Assembly (NCBI RefSeq): GCF_009817885.1
Contig: NZ_CP041764.1
Location: 4,960,001 to 5,024,000, forward strand
Origin: Serratia rhizosphaerae
GTDB taxonomy: Bacteria; Pseudomonadota; Gammaproteobacteria; Enterobacterales; Enterobacteriaceae
Direction: 5' to 3'
DNA: 64,000 bases
Shown here: positions 9,237-18,064 of the stretch, one piece after another
How positions within the stretch are numbered: the first letter of the stretch is position 1
Layout of the letters: each line of letters opens with the position of its first letter
Made by a program: the position numbers and the translations under genes
The notes under the pieces: model-generated
Told to the model about the DNA's origin: nothing
The model's database searches: none
The model's input: only the letters and a program-made list of their open reading frames with translations

Positions 9237-9626
9237 TGCTTTTGTAGACCCTGTCTGTCTCATTTTGATGCGCTGATAAACGCTGAATCAGGCCCGTCGC
9301 AGGCCTGCCCTAAATTTTTGTTATCGCTATAGATGACATATTGAAATGGATACCGGGGAAAAACAAGCAGAGCTGACCACCTTTAAGCAAACGGCTGCCG
9401 TGCCAAGTCCATGCTTCCTGTAGGTTCAACGTCTTCTCCTTGGCAAAAATAACGCGGGCAGGACAAACCGTATCCACCGGCGCGCTCGCCCCCATCCATC
9501 AGTATTAATTACCTGTCACACTGTGAAATTTAGCCAAAATGCATCATGATTAACGGGAACAACGGAATTTATCCCCCGCCAATCGCTGGCGGGCGGGTAC
9601 TGCAAACCATAGGATGAGAGCCCTTC
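9237..9626. other. Divergent intergenic region ydiJ/ydiK
   Basis: About 390 bases without a supportable gene. It contains an inverted repeat (CCCGCCA, five-base loop, TGGCGGG, about 9576-9594) in the expected 5' leader of ydiK. It also has a weak PurR-like string near 9385-9400 that I do not rely on. Confidence 0.4.
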
Positions 9627-10727
9627 ATGACACTCCCACAACCTCGTTACGATTTACCAAGGCTAATTTTTGGCGTGCTGTTTATTGCCATTATGATCAT
9701 CGCCTGCTTTTGGGTGGTGCAGCCCTTCATACTCGGCTTTGCCTGGGCCGGCATGGTGGTGATCGCCACCTGGCCGGTGCTGCTTAAACTGCAGAAGCTG
9801 CTCTGGGGACGGCGTTCGCTGGCGGTGCTGGCGATGACGCTGCTGCTGGTGCTGCTGTTCGTGATGCCGATTGCACTGCTGGTGAACAGCGTGGTGGACA
9901 ACAGCGCGCCGCTGGTCGCCTGGGCCAGCACGCCGGGTAAAGTGCATATTCCCGATCTGGCCTGGCTGCACGCGGTGCCGATGATCGGCGACAAACTGTA
10001 TGACAGCTACCATACGCTGATTCAAAGCGGCGGCGGCGCGCTGATCGCCAAGGTTCAGCCCTACTTCGGCCGTACCGCGACCTGGTTCGCCTCGCAGGCG
10101 GCGCATATCGGCCGCTTCCTGATGCACTGTTCGCTGATGGTGCTGTTCAGCGCGCTGCTGTACGCCCGCGGCGAACAGGTGGCGCTGGGCATCCGCCACT
10201 TTGCCGTACGCCTCGGCGCCGAACGCGGCGACGCCGCCGTGCTGCTGGGCGGCCAGGCGATCCGCGCCGTGGCTCTGGGCGTGGTGGTCACCGCGCTGGT
10301 GCAGTCGGTGCTGGGCGGCATCGGGCTGGCGGTCGCCGGCATTCCGGCGGCGGTGCTGCTGGCGGTGCTGATGTTCATCTTCTGCGTCGCGCAGCTCGGG
10401 CCGTTACCGGTGCTGGTGCCCGCCATTATCTGGCTTTACTGGAGCGGCGACACCACCTGGGGCACCGTGCTGCTGGTATGGAGCTGCGTGGTCGGCACGC
10501 TGGACAACTTCCTGCGGCCGGTGCTGATCCGCATGGGCGCCGATTTGCCGATGGTGCTGATCCTGTCCGGCGTCATCGGCGGCCTGCTGGCCTTCGGCAT
10601 GATCGGGCTGTTTATCGGTCCGGTTGTGCTGGCCGTCTCCTACCGCCTGCTCACCGCCTGGATGAATGAAACGCCGGAACCGACCGCCGATCTGGAAGAC
10701 GTCGCCAAGGATTTGGAAGAGATGTAA
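9627..10727 (+). CDS. ydiK: AI-2E family inner-membrane transporter YdiK
   Basis: Polytopic inner-membrane protein of the AI-2E/YdiK/PerM family; substrate not established. The 366-aa product has a pair of N-terminal hydrophobic helices (IFGVLFIAIMIIACFWVV and the following segment), a soluble middle part, and a hydrophobic C-terminal half with the family feature TLDNFLRPVLIRMG. An AGGATGAGAG ribosome site precedes the ATG at 9627. A hairpin at 10736 follows the stop, and then rprA, the same order as in E. coli. Confidence 0.92.
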   Translation: MTLPQPRYDLPRLIFGVLFIAIMIIACFWVVQPFILGFAWAGMVVIATWPVLLKLQKLLWGRRSLAVLAMTLLLVLLFVMPIALLVNSVVDNSAPLVAWASTPGKVHIPDLAWLHAVPMIGDKLYDSYHTLIQSGGGALIAKVQPYFGRTATWFASQAAHIGRFLMHCSLMVLFSALLYARGEQVALGIRHFAVRLGAERGDAAVLLGGQAIRAVALGVVVTALVQSVLGGIGLAVAGIPAAVLLAVLMFIFCVAQLGPLPVLVPAIIWLYWSGDTTWGTVLLVWSCVVGTLDNFLRPVLIRMGADLPMVLILSGVIGGLLAFGMIGLFIGPVVLAVSYRLLTAWMNETPEPTADLEDVAKDLEEM

Positions 10728-10735
10728 TTTAATCC

Positions 10736-10758
10736 CGCCTGCCCGCAATGGGCAGGCG
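10736..10758 (+). terminator. Hairpin downstream of ydiK
   Basis: CGCCTGCCC, five-base loop, GGGCAGGCG directly after the ydiK stop. No real T-run follows, so it may be an RNA-stabilising stem or a weak terminator. Confidence 0.45.
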
Positions 10759-10928
10759 CGTTCACATAATACAATTAACAGCATTCCCCGCCGCACGACA
10801 ATTCGTATTAATATAAAATCTATTTCGTCATGCCAAATGGCGCGTTAATAAACATGCTGCAAGGATACATGTTCTATTTCTGTAAATACGAAGAAAAATA
10901 AGTGTTTAATGATTTAAATTGCAATTAT

Positions 10929-10942
10929 TAGGATAATTCTTA
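10929..10942. promoter_or_regulatory. RcsB-type box upstream of rprA
   Basis: On the minus strand it reads TAAGAATTATCCTA, which differs from the RcsAB consensus TAAGAATATTCCTA at two positions. It lies directly upstream of the expected -35 of rprA, as expected for activation by RcsB, the known regulator of rprA in E. coli. A -10-like TAGTAT is at 10966-10971. Confidence 0.7.
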
Positions 10943-10978
10943 ATGACTAAATCGCGCTAAGTGCCTAGTATCATTGCC

Positions 10979-11088
10979 ATATCTTGCTTTAACTCGCTGA
11001 AGCCAAGCAAGTTTCCGTACAATGTAATGCCATACATATGAATTGCTGTGTGTAGTCTTTGCCCATCTTTAAGATGGGCTTTTTTTAT
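10979..11088 (+). ncRNA. rprA: Small regulatory RNA RprA
   Basis: Hfq-dependent sRNA that activates translation of rpoS and other mRNAs in response to the Rcs envelope-stress system. The 3' half is nearly identical to E. coli RprA (GAATTGCTGTGTGTAGTC, then TTTGCCCATCT), ending in the terminator stem GCCCATCTT/AAGATGGGC and a T7 run at 11061-11087. The 5' part has a different sequence but a comparable stem-loop (CTTGCTT, loop, AAGCAAG at about 10983-11011). The position just downstream of ydiK is the same as in E. coli. The 5' end is inferred from the -10-like TAGTAT at 10966. Confidence 0.9.
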
Positions 11089-11139
11089 TCTATTTTTCTC
11101 CCCGCTTATTTTCCCTCATCACCAAGTTACATTCAGAAA

Positions 11140-11168
11140 TAAAATAGCCGCAACAATGTTGCGGCTAT
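11140..11168 (-). terminator. Rho-independent terminator of ppsA
   Basis: Perfect stem ATAGCCGCAAC/GTTGCGGCTAT with a three-base loop. On the minus strand it is followed by TTTTATTTC. It starts about 30 bases after the ppsA stop. Confidence 0.85.
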
Positions 11169-11197
11169 GGCATTAATCTTAATTTAATTAAAACGGC

Positions 11198-13576
11198 TTA
11201 TTTTTGTTGCGCCAGATTAATCCAGGTCTGCACCACGGTATCCGGGTTCAGCGACAGGCTGTCAATGCCCTGCTCCATTAACCACTCGGCAAAATCCTCA
11301 TGGTCGGAAGGCCCCTGTCCGCAGATGCCGACATACTTGCCGTGGCGCTTGGCCGCCTGAATCGCCATCGCCAGCAGCGCTTTCACCGCTTCGTTGCGCT
11401 CATCAAACAGTTCCGATACCACGCCGGAATCGCGGTCCAGGCCCAGGGCCAGCTGCGTCATATCGTTGGAACCGATGGAGAAACCGTCGAAGTGCTCCAG
11501 GAACTGATCCGCCAACAGGGCGTTGGACGGGATTTCGCACATCATGATCACTTTCAGACCATTTTCACCGCGCTTCAGCCCCTGCTGCGCCAGTTCGGCC
11601 ACCACCGCTTCCGCCTGCGCCACGGTACGCACGAACGGCACCATGATTTCAACGTTGGTCAGCCCCATCACGTTGCGCACGCGTTTCACCGCTTCGCACT
11701 CCAGCGCAAAGCAGTCGCGGAAGCTGTCGGAGACATAGCGGCCCGCGCCGCGGAAGCCCAGCATCGGGTTCTCCTCGTGCGGTTCGTATTTATCGCCGCC
11801 GACCAGGTTGGCGTACTCGTTGGATTTAAAGTCGGACAGACGCACGATCACCCGCTTCGGCCAGAACGCAGCCCCCAGCGTCGCGATGCCTTCCACCAGC
11901 CGGCCCACGTAAAACTCGACCGGATCGTCGTAGCCCTGCATCATGCCGCGGATTTCCGCCTGCAGCTCCGGCGTCTGCTGGTCAAATTCCAGCAGCGCGC
12001 GCGGGTGCACGCCAATCATGCGGTTGATGATAAACTCCAGACGCGCCAGGCCGACGCCTTCGTTCGGCAGGCAGGCGAAGTCGAACGCCCGATCCGGGTT
12101 GCCGACGTTCATCATGATTTTCAGCGGCAGCGACGGCAGTTCGTTGACTTCAGAGCTCTGCACGCTGAAGTCCAGCTCGTCCTGATAGACATAGCCGGTG
12201 TCGCCTTCGGCGCAGGAAACGGTGACCTTCTGGCCGTCTTTCAGCAGGTCGGTGGCGTGGCCGCAGCCTACCACCGCCGGGATGCCCAGCTCACGCGCGA
12301 TGATCGCCGCGTGGCAGGTGCGGCCGCCGCGGTTGGTGACGATCGCCGCCGCCTTTTTCATGATCGGCTCCCAGTCCGGGTCGGTCATGTCGGTGACCAG
12401 CACGTCACCCGGCAGAATGCGATCCATTTCGCTGATGTCGTGGATCACTTTCACCGGGCCGGCGCCGATGCGGTGGCCGATCGCGCGCCCTTCCACCAGC
12501 ACGTTGCCGCTGCCGTTCAGCTGATAGCGTTCCATCACCTGGCCGTTGGAGCGCACGGTTTCCGGACGCGCCTGCACAATCAGCAGCTTGCCGGTATGGC
12601 CGTCTTTGGCCCACTCGATATCCATCGGGCGGCCGTAATGTTTTTCAATCAGCATCGCCTGATGCGCCAGCGCCTGCACCTCGTCGTCGCTCAGCGAGAA
12701 ACGATTGCGCTGCGCCTCCGGCACGTCTTCAATCTGCACCTGCTTGCCGTGATCCTGCGACGGCGCGTACACCATGCGGATTTTCTTCGAACCGAGGTTG
12801 CGGCGCACAATCGCCGGCTTGTTGTTCTGCAGCGTCGGTTTGTGCACGTAGAACTCATCCGGGTTGACCGCCCCCTGCACCACCATTTCGCCCAGACCGA
12901 AAGCGGAAGTGATAAACACCACCTGATCAAAACCGGATTCGGTATCGATGGTGAACATCACGCCGGAAGAGGCCAGATCCGAACGCACCATGCGCTGTAC
13001 GCCGGCGGACAGCGCCACGCCGCGGTGATCGTAGCCCTGATGCACGCGGTAGGAGATGGCGCGGTCATTAAACAGCGAGGCGAACACGTGTTTAATCGCC
13101 ACCATCACGGCGTCGATGCCCTGCACGTTAAGGAAGGTTTCCTGCTGGCCGGCAAACGAGGCGTCCGGCATATCTTCAGCGGTGGCGGACGAACGGACGG
13201 CAAACGAGGCCTCCGGTTCGCCGTCGGCCAGCTGCTGGTAAGCCAGGGTGATTTCGCGCTCAAATTCCGGGTGGAACGGCGTATCAATAATCCATTGGCG
13301 GATCTGCGCGCCGGCCTGCGCCAGCTGCGTGACGTCATCAACGTCGGTGTGATCCAGCAGCTGGTAAATGCGTTGGTTAACGCCGCTTTGTTCCAGGAAA
13401 TCGTTAAACGCCTGTGCGGTGGTGGCAAAACCGTTTGGCACGGCCACGCCCAGATCGGAAAGATTGGTGATCATTTCACCAAGCGAGGCATTCTTGCCGC
13501 CAACGCGGTCAACGTCGTTCATGCCAAGCTGGTTATACCAAAGCACATTACGCAAGTCTGGGCCATTGTTGGGCAT
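11198..13576 (-). CDS. ppsA: Phosphoenolpyruvate synthase
   Basis: Converts pyruvate and ATP to PEP, AMP and phosphate in gluconeogenesis. The start is set at 13576 (MPNNGPDLRNVLWYNQLG, about 792 aa), which matches homologues and has an AAGGAT ribosome site; the open frame continues upstream to 13681 without family similarity. The N-terminal ATP-grasp domain includes ASFAVRSSATAEDMPDASFAG. The phosphohistidine domain has GGRTCHAAIIARELG with the catalytic histidine. The C-terminal PEP/pyruvate-binding barrel ends in GQGPSDHEDFAEWLM. It is divergent from ppsR, whose product controls it by phosphorylation. Confidence 0.97.
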   Translation of the reverse strand: MPNNGPDLRNVLWYNQLGMNDVDRVGGKNASLGEMITNLSDLGVAVPNGFATTAQAFNDFLEQSGVNQRIYQLLDHTDVDDVTQLAQAGAQIRQWIIDTPFHPEFEREITLAYQQLADGEPEASFAVRSSATAEDMPDASFAGQQETFLNVQGIDAVMVAIKHVFASLFNDRAISYRVHQGYDHRGVALSAGVQRMVRSDLASSGVMFTIDTESGFDQVVFITSAFGLGEMVVQGAVNPDEFYVHKPTLQNNKPAIVRRNLGSKKIRMVYAPSQDHGKQVQIEDVPEAQRNRFSLSDDEVQALAHQAMLIEKHYGRPMDIEWAKDGHTGKLLIVQARPETVRSNGQVMERYQLNGSGNVLVEGRAIGHRIGAGPVKVIHDISEMDRILPGDVLVTDMTDPDWEPIMKKAAAIVTNRGGRTCHAAIIARELGIPAVVGCGHATDLLKDGQKVTVSCAEGDTGYVYQDELDFSVQSSEVNELPSLPLKIMMNVGNPDRAFDFACLPNEGVGLARLEFIINRMIGVHPRALLEFDQQTPELQAEIRGMMQGYDDPVEFYVGRLVEGIATLGAAFWPKRVIVRLSDFKSNEYANLVGGDKYEPHEENPMLGFRGAGRYVSDSFRDCFALECEAVKRVRNVMGLTNVEIMVPFVRTVAQAEAVVAELAQQGLKRGENGLKVIMMCEIPSNALLADQFLEHFDGFSIGSNDMTQLALGLDRDSGVVSELFDERNEAVKALLAMAIQAAKRHGKYVGICGQGPSDHEDFAEWLMEQGIDSLSLNPDTVVQTWINLAQQK

Positions 13577-14204
13577 CGAGACAATCCTTATTGCTATCAG
13601 TAGGGTATAGACGGACTTTAGGCTGCGCATCGGCTGAGCACCCTGCCGGCGTATGCCGGGCCGGTTATTCGCGTTGCTCATCGCTTATTGGTGCCTGAGC
13701 GCAGCCTACTTCAATTGCGTTAACTGCTCGTTGGTTTGAGCGCAATCAGACTAGCACAATCATCCATGAGAAATGGAAAGGTGAATCGTTCAACCCAATG
13801 AAGAAAATGGATTTTAAGAGTATTACCTAAATGAAACTTTTATGATGGTATCGTTCCCTTTTTAGCTAACCGCTTTTTATTTCAATAAATTACATAATAT
13901 TTAAACTTTAAATTGAAATAAACCGCCCGCCGGCGCGCCAAAGCGCCATTTTCCGCGTCAGCCCCCCCTCAGCGCCGGAATTGATATTTCATAAAAAAAG
14001 AAAAAGTGTTTCAGGCAACGATGGCAGCCGATTATTCCTATTTTTCCCCGTCTCTGCCCATTCCCTGAGCAAGCGTCTCTTGCCGTCACACTTTTTTTGT
14101 TAGCCTCTTTACCGCCGAATCATCTGGAGCCCATTATGCTTAACCTTCAGGCAGACCCATTGCCGCAGCAGCAGGATTACTGTTTCTCAATTAAGGAGTC
14201 ACGG
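13577..14204. promoter_or_regulatory. ppsA/ppsR divergent regulatory region
   Basis: About 630 bases without a supportable gene. A string TGAATCGTTCA at 13782-13792 resembles a Cra (FruR) operator with one central base missing; Cra activates ppsA in E. coli. The middle (13840-13930) is AT-rich. The ppsR frame is open from 14097, but I place its start at 14205. Confidence 0.4.
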
Positions 14205-15026
14205 GTGGAAAGAAGCGTTTTCTATATTTCGGACGGCACCGCCATTACCGCAGAGGTATTAGGCCATGCGGTGCTGTCGCAGTTCCCGGTCACGGCGACC
14301 ACCTATTCGCTCCCCTTTGTCGAAACCGAGGCGCGCGCGCGCGCCGTCTGCCAGCAAATCAACGATATTTACCAGCAGACCGGCGAACGCCCGCTGGTGT
14401 TTTATTCGATTATTTCGCCGGAAGTGCGTCAGGTGATCGTGCAGAGCGAGGGCTTTTGTCAGGATATCGTACAGGCGCTGGTCGGCCCGCTGCAGCAGGA
14501 GCTGAACGTCGACCCGACGCCGGTGCCGAACCGCACCCACGGGCTGACCGCCAGCAACCTGGGCAAATACGACGCGCGCATCGCCGCCATCGACTACACC
14601 CTGGCGCACGACGACGGCATCTCGCTGCGCAATCTCGATCAGGCGCAGGTGATCCTGTTGGGCGTCTCCCGCTGTGGCAAAACCCCCACCAGCCTCTACC
14701 TGGCGATGCAGTTCGGCATCCGCGCCGCCAACTACCCGTTTATCGCCGATGATATGGATAACCTGCAGCTGCCGGCAGCGCTGAAGCCGTTCCAGCACAA
14801 GCTGTTCGGCCTGACCATCGACCCGGAGCGCCTGGCCGCCATTCGCGAAGAGCGGCGGGAAAACAGCCGCTACGCCTCGCTGCGCCAGTGCCGCATGGAG
14901 ATTGCCGAAGTGGAGGCGCTGTTCCGCAAAAATCAGATCCGCTATCTGAACAGCACCAACTATTCGGTAGAGGAAATCTCCACCAAAATCCTCGATATTC
15001 TCGGCATGAGCCGCCGCATGTTCTGA
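14205..15026 (+). CDS. ppsR: PEP synthase regulatory kinase/phosphorylase PpsR
   Basis: Bifunctional DUF299 enzyme that inactivates PpsA by ADP-dependent phosphorylation and reactivates it by phosphate-dependent dephosphorylation. I choose the GTG start at 14205 (VERSVFYISDGTAITAE, 273 aa): AAGGAG lies seven bases upstream, and the protein then begins where its relatives do. An ATG in frame at 14136 would add a 23-residue, unrelated extension. The P-loop-like GVSRCGKTPTSLYLA and the downstream RRENSRYASLRQCRMEI are diagnostic. Divergent from its target gene ppsA. Confidence 0.93.
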   Translation: MERSVFYISDGTAITAEVLGHAVLSQFPVTATTYSLPFVETEARARAVCQQINDIYQQTGERPLVFYSIISPEVRQVIVQSEGFCQDIVQALVGPLQQELNVDPTPVPNRTHGLTASNLGKYDARIAAIDYTLAHDDGISLRNLDQAQVILLGVSRCGKTPTSLYLAMQFGIRAANYPFIADDMDNLQLPAALKPFQHKLFGLTIDPERLAAIREERRENSRYASLRQCRMEIAEVEALFRKNQIRYLNSTNYSVEEISTKILDILGMSRRMF

Positions 15027-15036
15027 TCGCCCCGCA

Positions 15037-15067
15037 TTTGTCACGCCGCACGGGCGGCGTGACAAAT
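15037..15067. terminator. Hairpin after ppsR
   Basis: Strong inverted repeat TTTGTCACGCCGC, short loop, GCGGCGTGACAAA just after the ppsR stop. A T-run does not follow directly, so the efficiency is uncertain. Confidence 0.5.
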
Positions 15068-15202
15068 GCAACGCCATTTTTTACCGCCTCAGGTCAATAA
15101 ATCTCGTTTTGTACGGTTGAAATCAGCCGCTTTTGCGTTATTGTGATCGTCATCACTTCCCGGTACTCCTGCCGTAGAGAAGAAACAGATTCAGAGAACG
15201 TC

Positions 15203-16249
15203 ATGCACAAAACAGATGAACTGCGGACCGCGCGCATCGACAGCCTGGTTACGCCGCAAGCGCTGGCGGACAAGCTGCCGATTTCTGCGGCGGTTGCCTA
15301 TAACGTGACAGCGTCACGTAAACGTATTGAACGGATCCTGTCAGGCGAGGATAAACGCCTGCTGGTGGTGATCGGCCCCTGCTCGATTCACGACCTCGAC
15401 GCCGCGCTGGACTACGCCGGCCGCCTGAACGCCCTGCGCGAACGCTATCAGGACCGGCTGGAAATCGTGATGCGCACCTACTTCGAGAAACCGCGCACCG
15501 TGGTGGGCTGGAAAGGCCTGATCTCCGACCCGGCGCTGGACGGCAGCTACCAGGTCAACCGCGGCATTGAAATGGCGCGCAAGCTGCTGCTGGACGTCAA
15601 CCAGCTCGGCCTGCCGACCGCCACCGAATTTCTCGATATGGTGATCGGCCAGTATATTGCCGATCTGATCAGCTGGGGCGCCATCGGCGCGCGCACCACC
15701 GAAAGCCAGATCCACCGTGAGATGGCCTCAGCGCTCTCCTGCCCGGTCGGCTTCAAAAACGGCACCGACGGCAATACCCGTATCGCCATCGACGCCATCC
15801 GCGCCTCGCGCGCCGGCCATATGTTCCTCTCGCCGGATAAAAACGGCCAGATGACCATTTACCAGACCAGCGGCAACCCGTACGGCCATATCATTATGCG
15901 CGGCGGCAAAACGCCGAACTACCACGCTACGGATATCGTCGCCGCCTGCGACAGCCTGCGCGAGTTCGACCTGCCGGAGCACCTGGTGATCGATTTCAGC
16001 CACGGCAACTGCCAGAAGCTGCACCGCCGCCAGTTGGACGTGGCGGAGAACGTCTGCCAGCAGATCCGCGCCGGCTCCTCCGCCGTCGCCGGCGTCATGG
16101 CGGAAAGTTTCCTGGTGGAAGGCACGCAGAAAATCGTCGCCGGGCAACCGCTGACCTACGGCCAGTCCATCACCGACCCGTGCCTCAGCTGGTCAGACAG
16201 CGAACAGCTGCTGGCGATGCTGGCGGACGCGGTGGACACCCGCTTCTGA
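15203..16249 (+). CDS. aroH: 3-deoxy-7-phosphoheptulonate synthase, AroH type
   Basis: Condenses PEP and erythrose 4-phosphate to DAHP, the first step of the shikimate pathway. The start is the ATG at 15203 (MHKTDELRTARIDSLVTP, 348 aa) behind AGAGAA; a longer frame exists to 15143. Conserved DAHP synthase blocks are GPCSIHDL, RTYFEKPRTVVGWKGL, GARTTESQIHREMAS and DFSHGNCQK. The placement next to ppsR and the sequence point to the tryptophan-sensitive AroH rather than AroF or AroG. I could not find the TrpR operator that regulates E. coli aroH. Confidence 0.92.
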   Translation: MHKTDELRTARIDSLVTPQALADKLPISAAVAYNVTASRKRIERILSGEDKRLLVVIGPCSIHDLDAALDYAGRLNALRERYQDRLEIVMRTYFEKPRTVVGWKGLISDPALDGSYQVNRGIEMARKLLLDVNQLGLPTATEFLDMVIGQYIADLISWGAIGARTTESQIHREMASALSCPVGFKNGTDGNTRIAIDAIRASRAGHMFLSPDKNGQMTIYQTSGNPYGHIIMRGGKTPNYHATDIVAACDSLREFDLPEHLVIDFSHGNCQKLHRRQLDVAENVCQQIRAGSSAVAGVMAESFLVEGTQKIVAGQPLTYGQSITDPCLSWSDSEQLLAMLADAVDTRF

Positions 16250-16257
16250 CAGATTCC

Positions 16258-16279
16258 CGGCCGGGGTTGCCGCCCCGGC
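16258..16279 (+). terminator. Hairpin downstream of aroH
   Basis: GGCCGGGG, six-base loop, CCCCGGCC starting nine bases after the aroH stop; no T-run, so it is a weak or Rho-assisted terminator at best. Confidence 0.45.
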
Positions 16280-16405
16280 CTGCCCGCAACGCATCATGCT
16301 CCGTCTGTACGCCAATGTTTTTACCCCAACCCCATTTTTACGATAAATCCCCGACGCAGGTTTAAGGCATACTGCAGGCTGTTTCAATCAGCCTTGACAG
16401 CCGAC

Positions 16406-16798
16406 ATGACCGAACAACTTCATATAACACTTGTCGTGGAGCTCAGCCGTTGGATAGAAAACCACCTTGGCCGGGCCATTCAGTTACCCGAACTCGCCGC
16501 CTACTCCGGCTATTCGTTATGGTATATGCAGAAGGTTTTTAAGGAGATTTCCGGCTATTCGCTGGGACGTTACATCCGCGAACGCCGGCTGATGGGTGCG
16601 CTGCGCAAGCTGCGCTTTTCCGAGCAGAGCCTGTTTGATATCGCCATCGATTTTGGCTTCGGCTCGCAGTCGCACTTTTGCTATATGTTTAAAAAGCGCT
16701 TCGGCTTCACCCCGTCCGAGCTGCGCAGCTCGCCGGCGCTGCCGGTCACGGTCACGCTGACGCCGCCGCTGCATGAGCAGCTGCCGCAGGCCGCCTAA
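16406..16798 (+). CDS. AraC/SoxS-type transcriptional activator
   Basis: A short regulator consisting almost only of the AraC-type double helix-turn-helix, like MarA, SoxS, RamA and TetD. The start is taken at 16406 (MTEQLHITLVVELSRWIENHLG, 130 aa); an upstream ATG at 16394 is possible. The first HTH is near IQLPELAAYSGYSLWYMQKVFKE. The second is near LFDIAIDFGFGSQSHFCYMFKKRFG, followed by the family ending GFTPSELRS. There is no sensor domain, so control would be through its own expression. The target genes cannot be read from the sequence; drug or oxidative-stress efflux functions are typical for the group. Confidence 0.85.
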   Translation: MTEQLHITLVVELSRWIENHLGRAIQLPELAAYSGYSLWYMQKVFKEISGYSLGRYIRERRLMGALRKLRFSEQSLFDIAIDFGFGSQSHFCYMFKKRFGFTPSELRSSPALPVTVTLTPPLHEQLPQAA

Positions 16799-16888
16799 AC
16801 CGGTTATCACCCGAACCCGATTTCTGTCAGTCGCGGGTAACCTGAATGGCCGTAAACGCCCGGCACTTCTCTGTCGCCTCAATGACCG

Positions 16889-16925
16889 GCAATTGCAGGG
16901 GCCGTTCACGCGCCCCTGCAATTGC
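16889..16925. terminator. Hairpin between convergent genes
   Basis: A 14-base perfect stem (GCAATTGCAGGGGC and its complement) around a nine-base loop, between the AraC-type gene and the quinone oxidoreductase. There is no clear T-run on either side. Confidence 0.5.
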
Positions 16926-16950
16926 GCTTATAAAGCGTGGGAGAGCGGTT

Positions 16951-17943
16951 TTATCCCACGGTCACGATTATTTTACCGACCTGACCGTTTGCTTCCATAT
17001 AGCGATGCGCATCTGCGATATCTTCAAGCCTGAAGGTTTTATCGATGACCGGTTTCAGTTTGCCAGAACGTAAACCTTCTGAAACGAAGGATTTCGCTCG
17101 CTCCATTTTTTCCGCGTCGGTGGTGATTTCGAACAGCTCATAGCCGCGTAGCGTGAGATGTTTACCGAGAATATCGAATACAGGCACCAGCATGTCACGG
17201 CTGTCGAGCGCACCGTACTGGAAGTACATACCTTGTGGTGCCATGATTTGAGTCAACTTTGCCACGTCCGGGCCGCCCACAGGATCAAAAACAATGTGCA
17301 CACCTTCGCCATGTGTCGCCCGGTTGATTTCAGCGACCATATCCTGCTCCGCAGTCGCGATCACAGCGGCCGCCCCTGCTTGCAGAAGCATGTCGCGTTT
17401 TTCGCTGGTTCGGGTCAGGGCAACAGGTTTGGCACCCAACATGTTCGCGATCTGAATAGCTGCCAGGCCAACGCTGCTTGATGCTGCGCGGATAATAACA
17501 TTCTGCCCGGCCTGCAGGTTACCGTATTCAACCAGTGCGCCATAAGCCGTGACGAACATCATCCAGCTTGCGGCCGCTTCTTCGAAAGACAAATTGCCAG
17601 GATGTTTCACCACCGCGTGTAGCGGCGCGTTAACACGCTCACCGTACATGCCATATTCGTTAAACATGAATGAAGGGATCACGCTGACCACATCCCCTTT
17701 GGCGAACCCTTCGACATTCTCACCGACAACCTCAACCACGCCAGCCGCTTCATAACCCAGGCGTGCCGGGAATTCGGGGGCAATCACATACTGACCATTT
17801 CGGTACATAATTTCAGCACGATTGAGGCCAATTGCATGTACGCGGATTTGGACTTCCCCTGCGGCAGGCGCCGGCACCTCTACATCAACAACCTCAAGAA
17901 CTTCCGGACCGCCGGTGCGGTTAAACGTGACAACTTTAGACAT
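16951..17943 (-). CDS. Quinone oxidoreductase-like MDR protein
   Basis: Medium-chain dehydrogenase/reductase of the zinc-free quinone oxidoreductase type (330 aa), expected to reduce quinones or activated double bonds with NADPH. The N-terminal catalytic fold has GLNRAEIMYRNGQY and GYEAAGVVEVVGENV. The Rossmann region contains AASSSVGLAAIQIANMLGAKPVA. The zinc-ligand cysteines of alcohol dehydrogenases are absent. A GAGG ribosome site precedes the ATG at 17943. It lies downstream of a LysR regulator on the same strand, 121 bases away, a common pairing for inducible reductases. Base composition is lower in GC than the aroH side, so the pair may have been acquired. Confidence 0.85.
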   Translation of the reverse strand: MSKVVTFNRTGGPEVLEVVDVEVPAPAAGEVQIRVHAIGLNRAEIMYRNGQYVIAPEFPARLGYEAAGVVEVVGENVEGFAKGDVVSVIPSFMFNEYGMYGERVNAPLHAVVKHPGNLSFEEAAASWMMFVTAYGALVEYGNLQAGQNVIIRAASSSVGLAAIQIANMLGAKPVALTRTSEKRDMLLQAGAAAVIATAEQDMVAEINRATHGEGVHIVFDPVGGPDVAKLTQIMAPQGMYFQYGALDSRDMLVPVFDILGKHLTLRGYELFEITTDAEKMERAKSFVSEGLRSGKLKPVIDKTFRLEDIADAHRYMEANGQVGKIIVTVG

Positions 17944-18064
17944 ATATAGACCTCGTCAGTTAGCGGTATACCTTATCGATAGCATGAAAGGTGTACTCGA
18001 TTAATCTGCGAACAATCTACGTGGTTGTCACCCGGGTAAAAATAGCCGCTGAGGAACTTCAGTG

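Noticed and set aside
9385..9400. PurR-like operator AAGCAAACGGCTGCCG upstream of ydiK
   Set aside because: Only about 10 of 16 positions fit and it is over 220 bases from the start codon; not convincing.
9310..9495. 61-codon minus-strand frame between ydiJ and ydiK
   Set aside because: No ribosome site, no homology impression; an AT/GC-mixed leader region.
11300..13603. 767-codon open frame on the plus strand opposite ppsA
   Set aside because: It mirrors ppsA exactly and shows the histidine/arginine-rich, low-complexity composition of antisense frames in GC-rich genes; no family motif.
15060..15200. TrpR operator for aroH
   Set aside because: No match to the GTACTAGTTAACTAGTAC palindrome.
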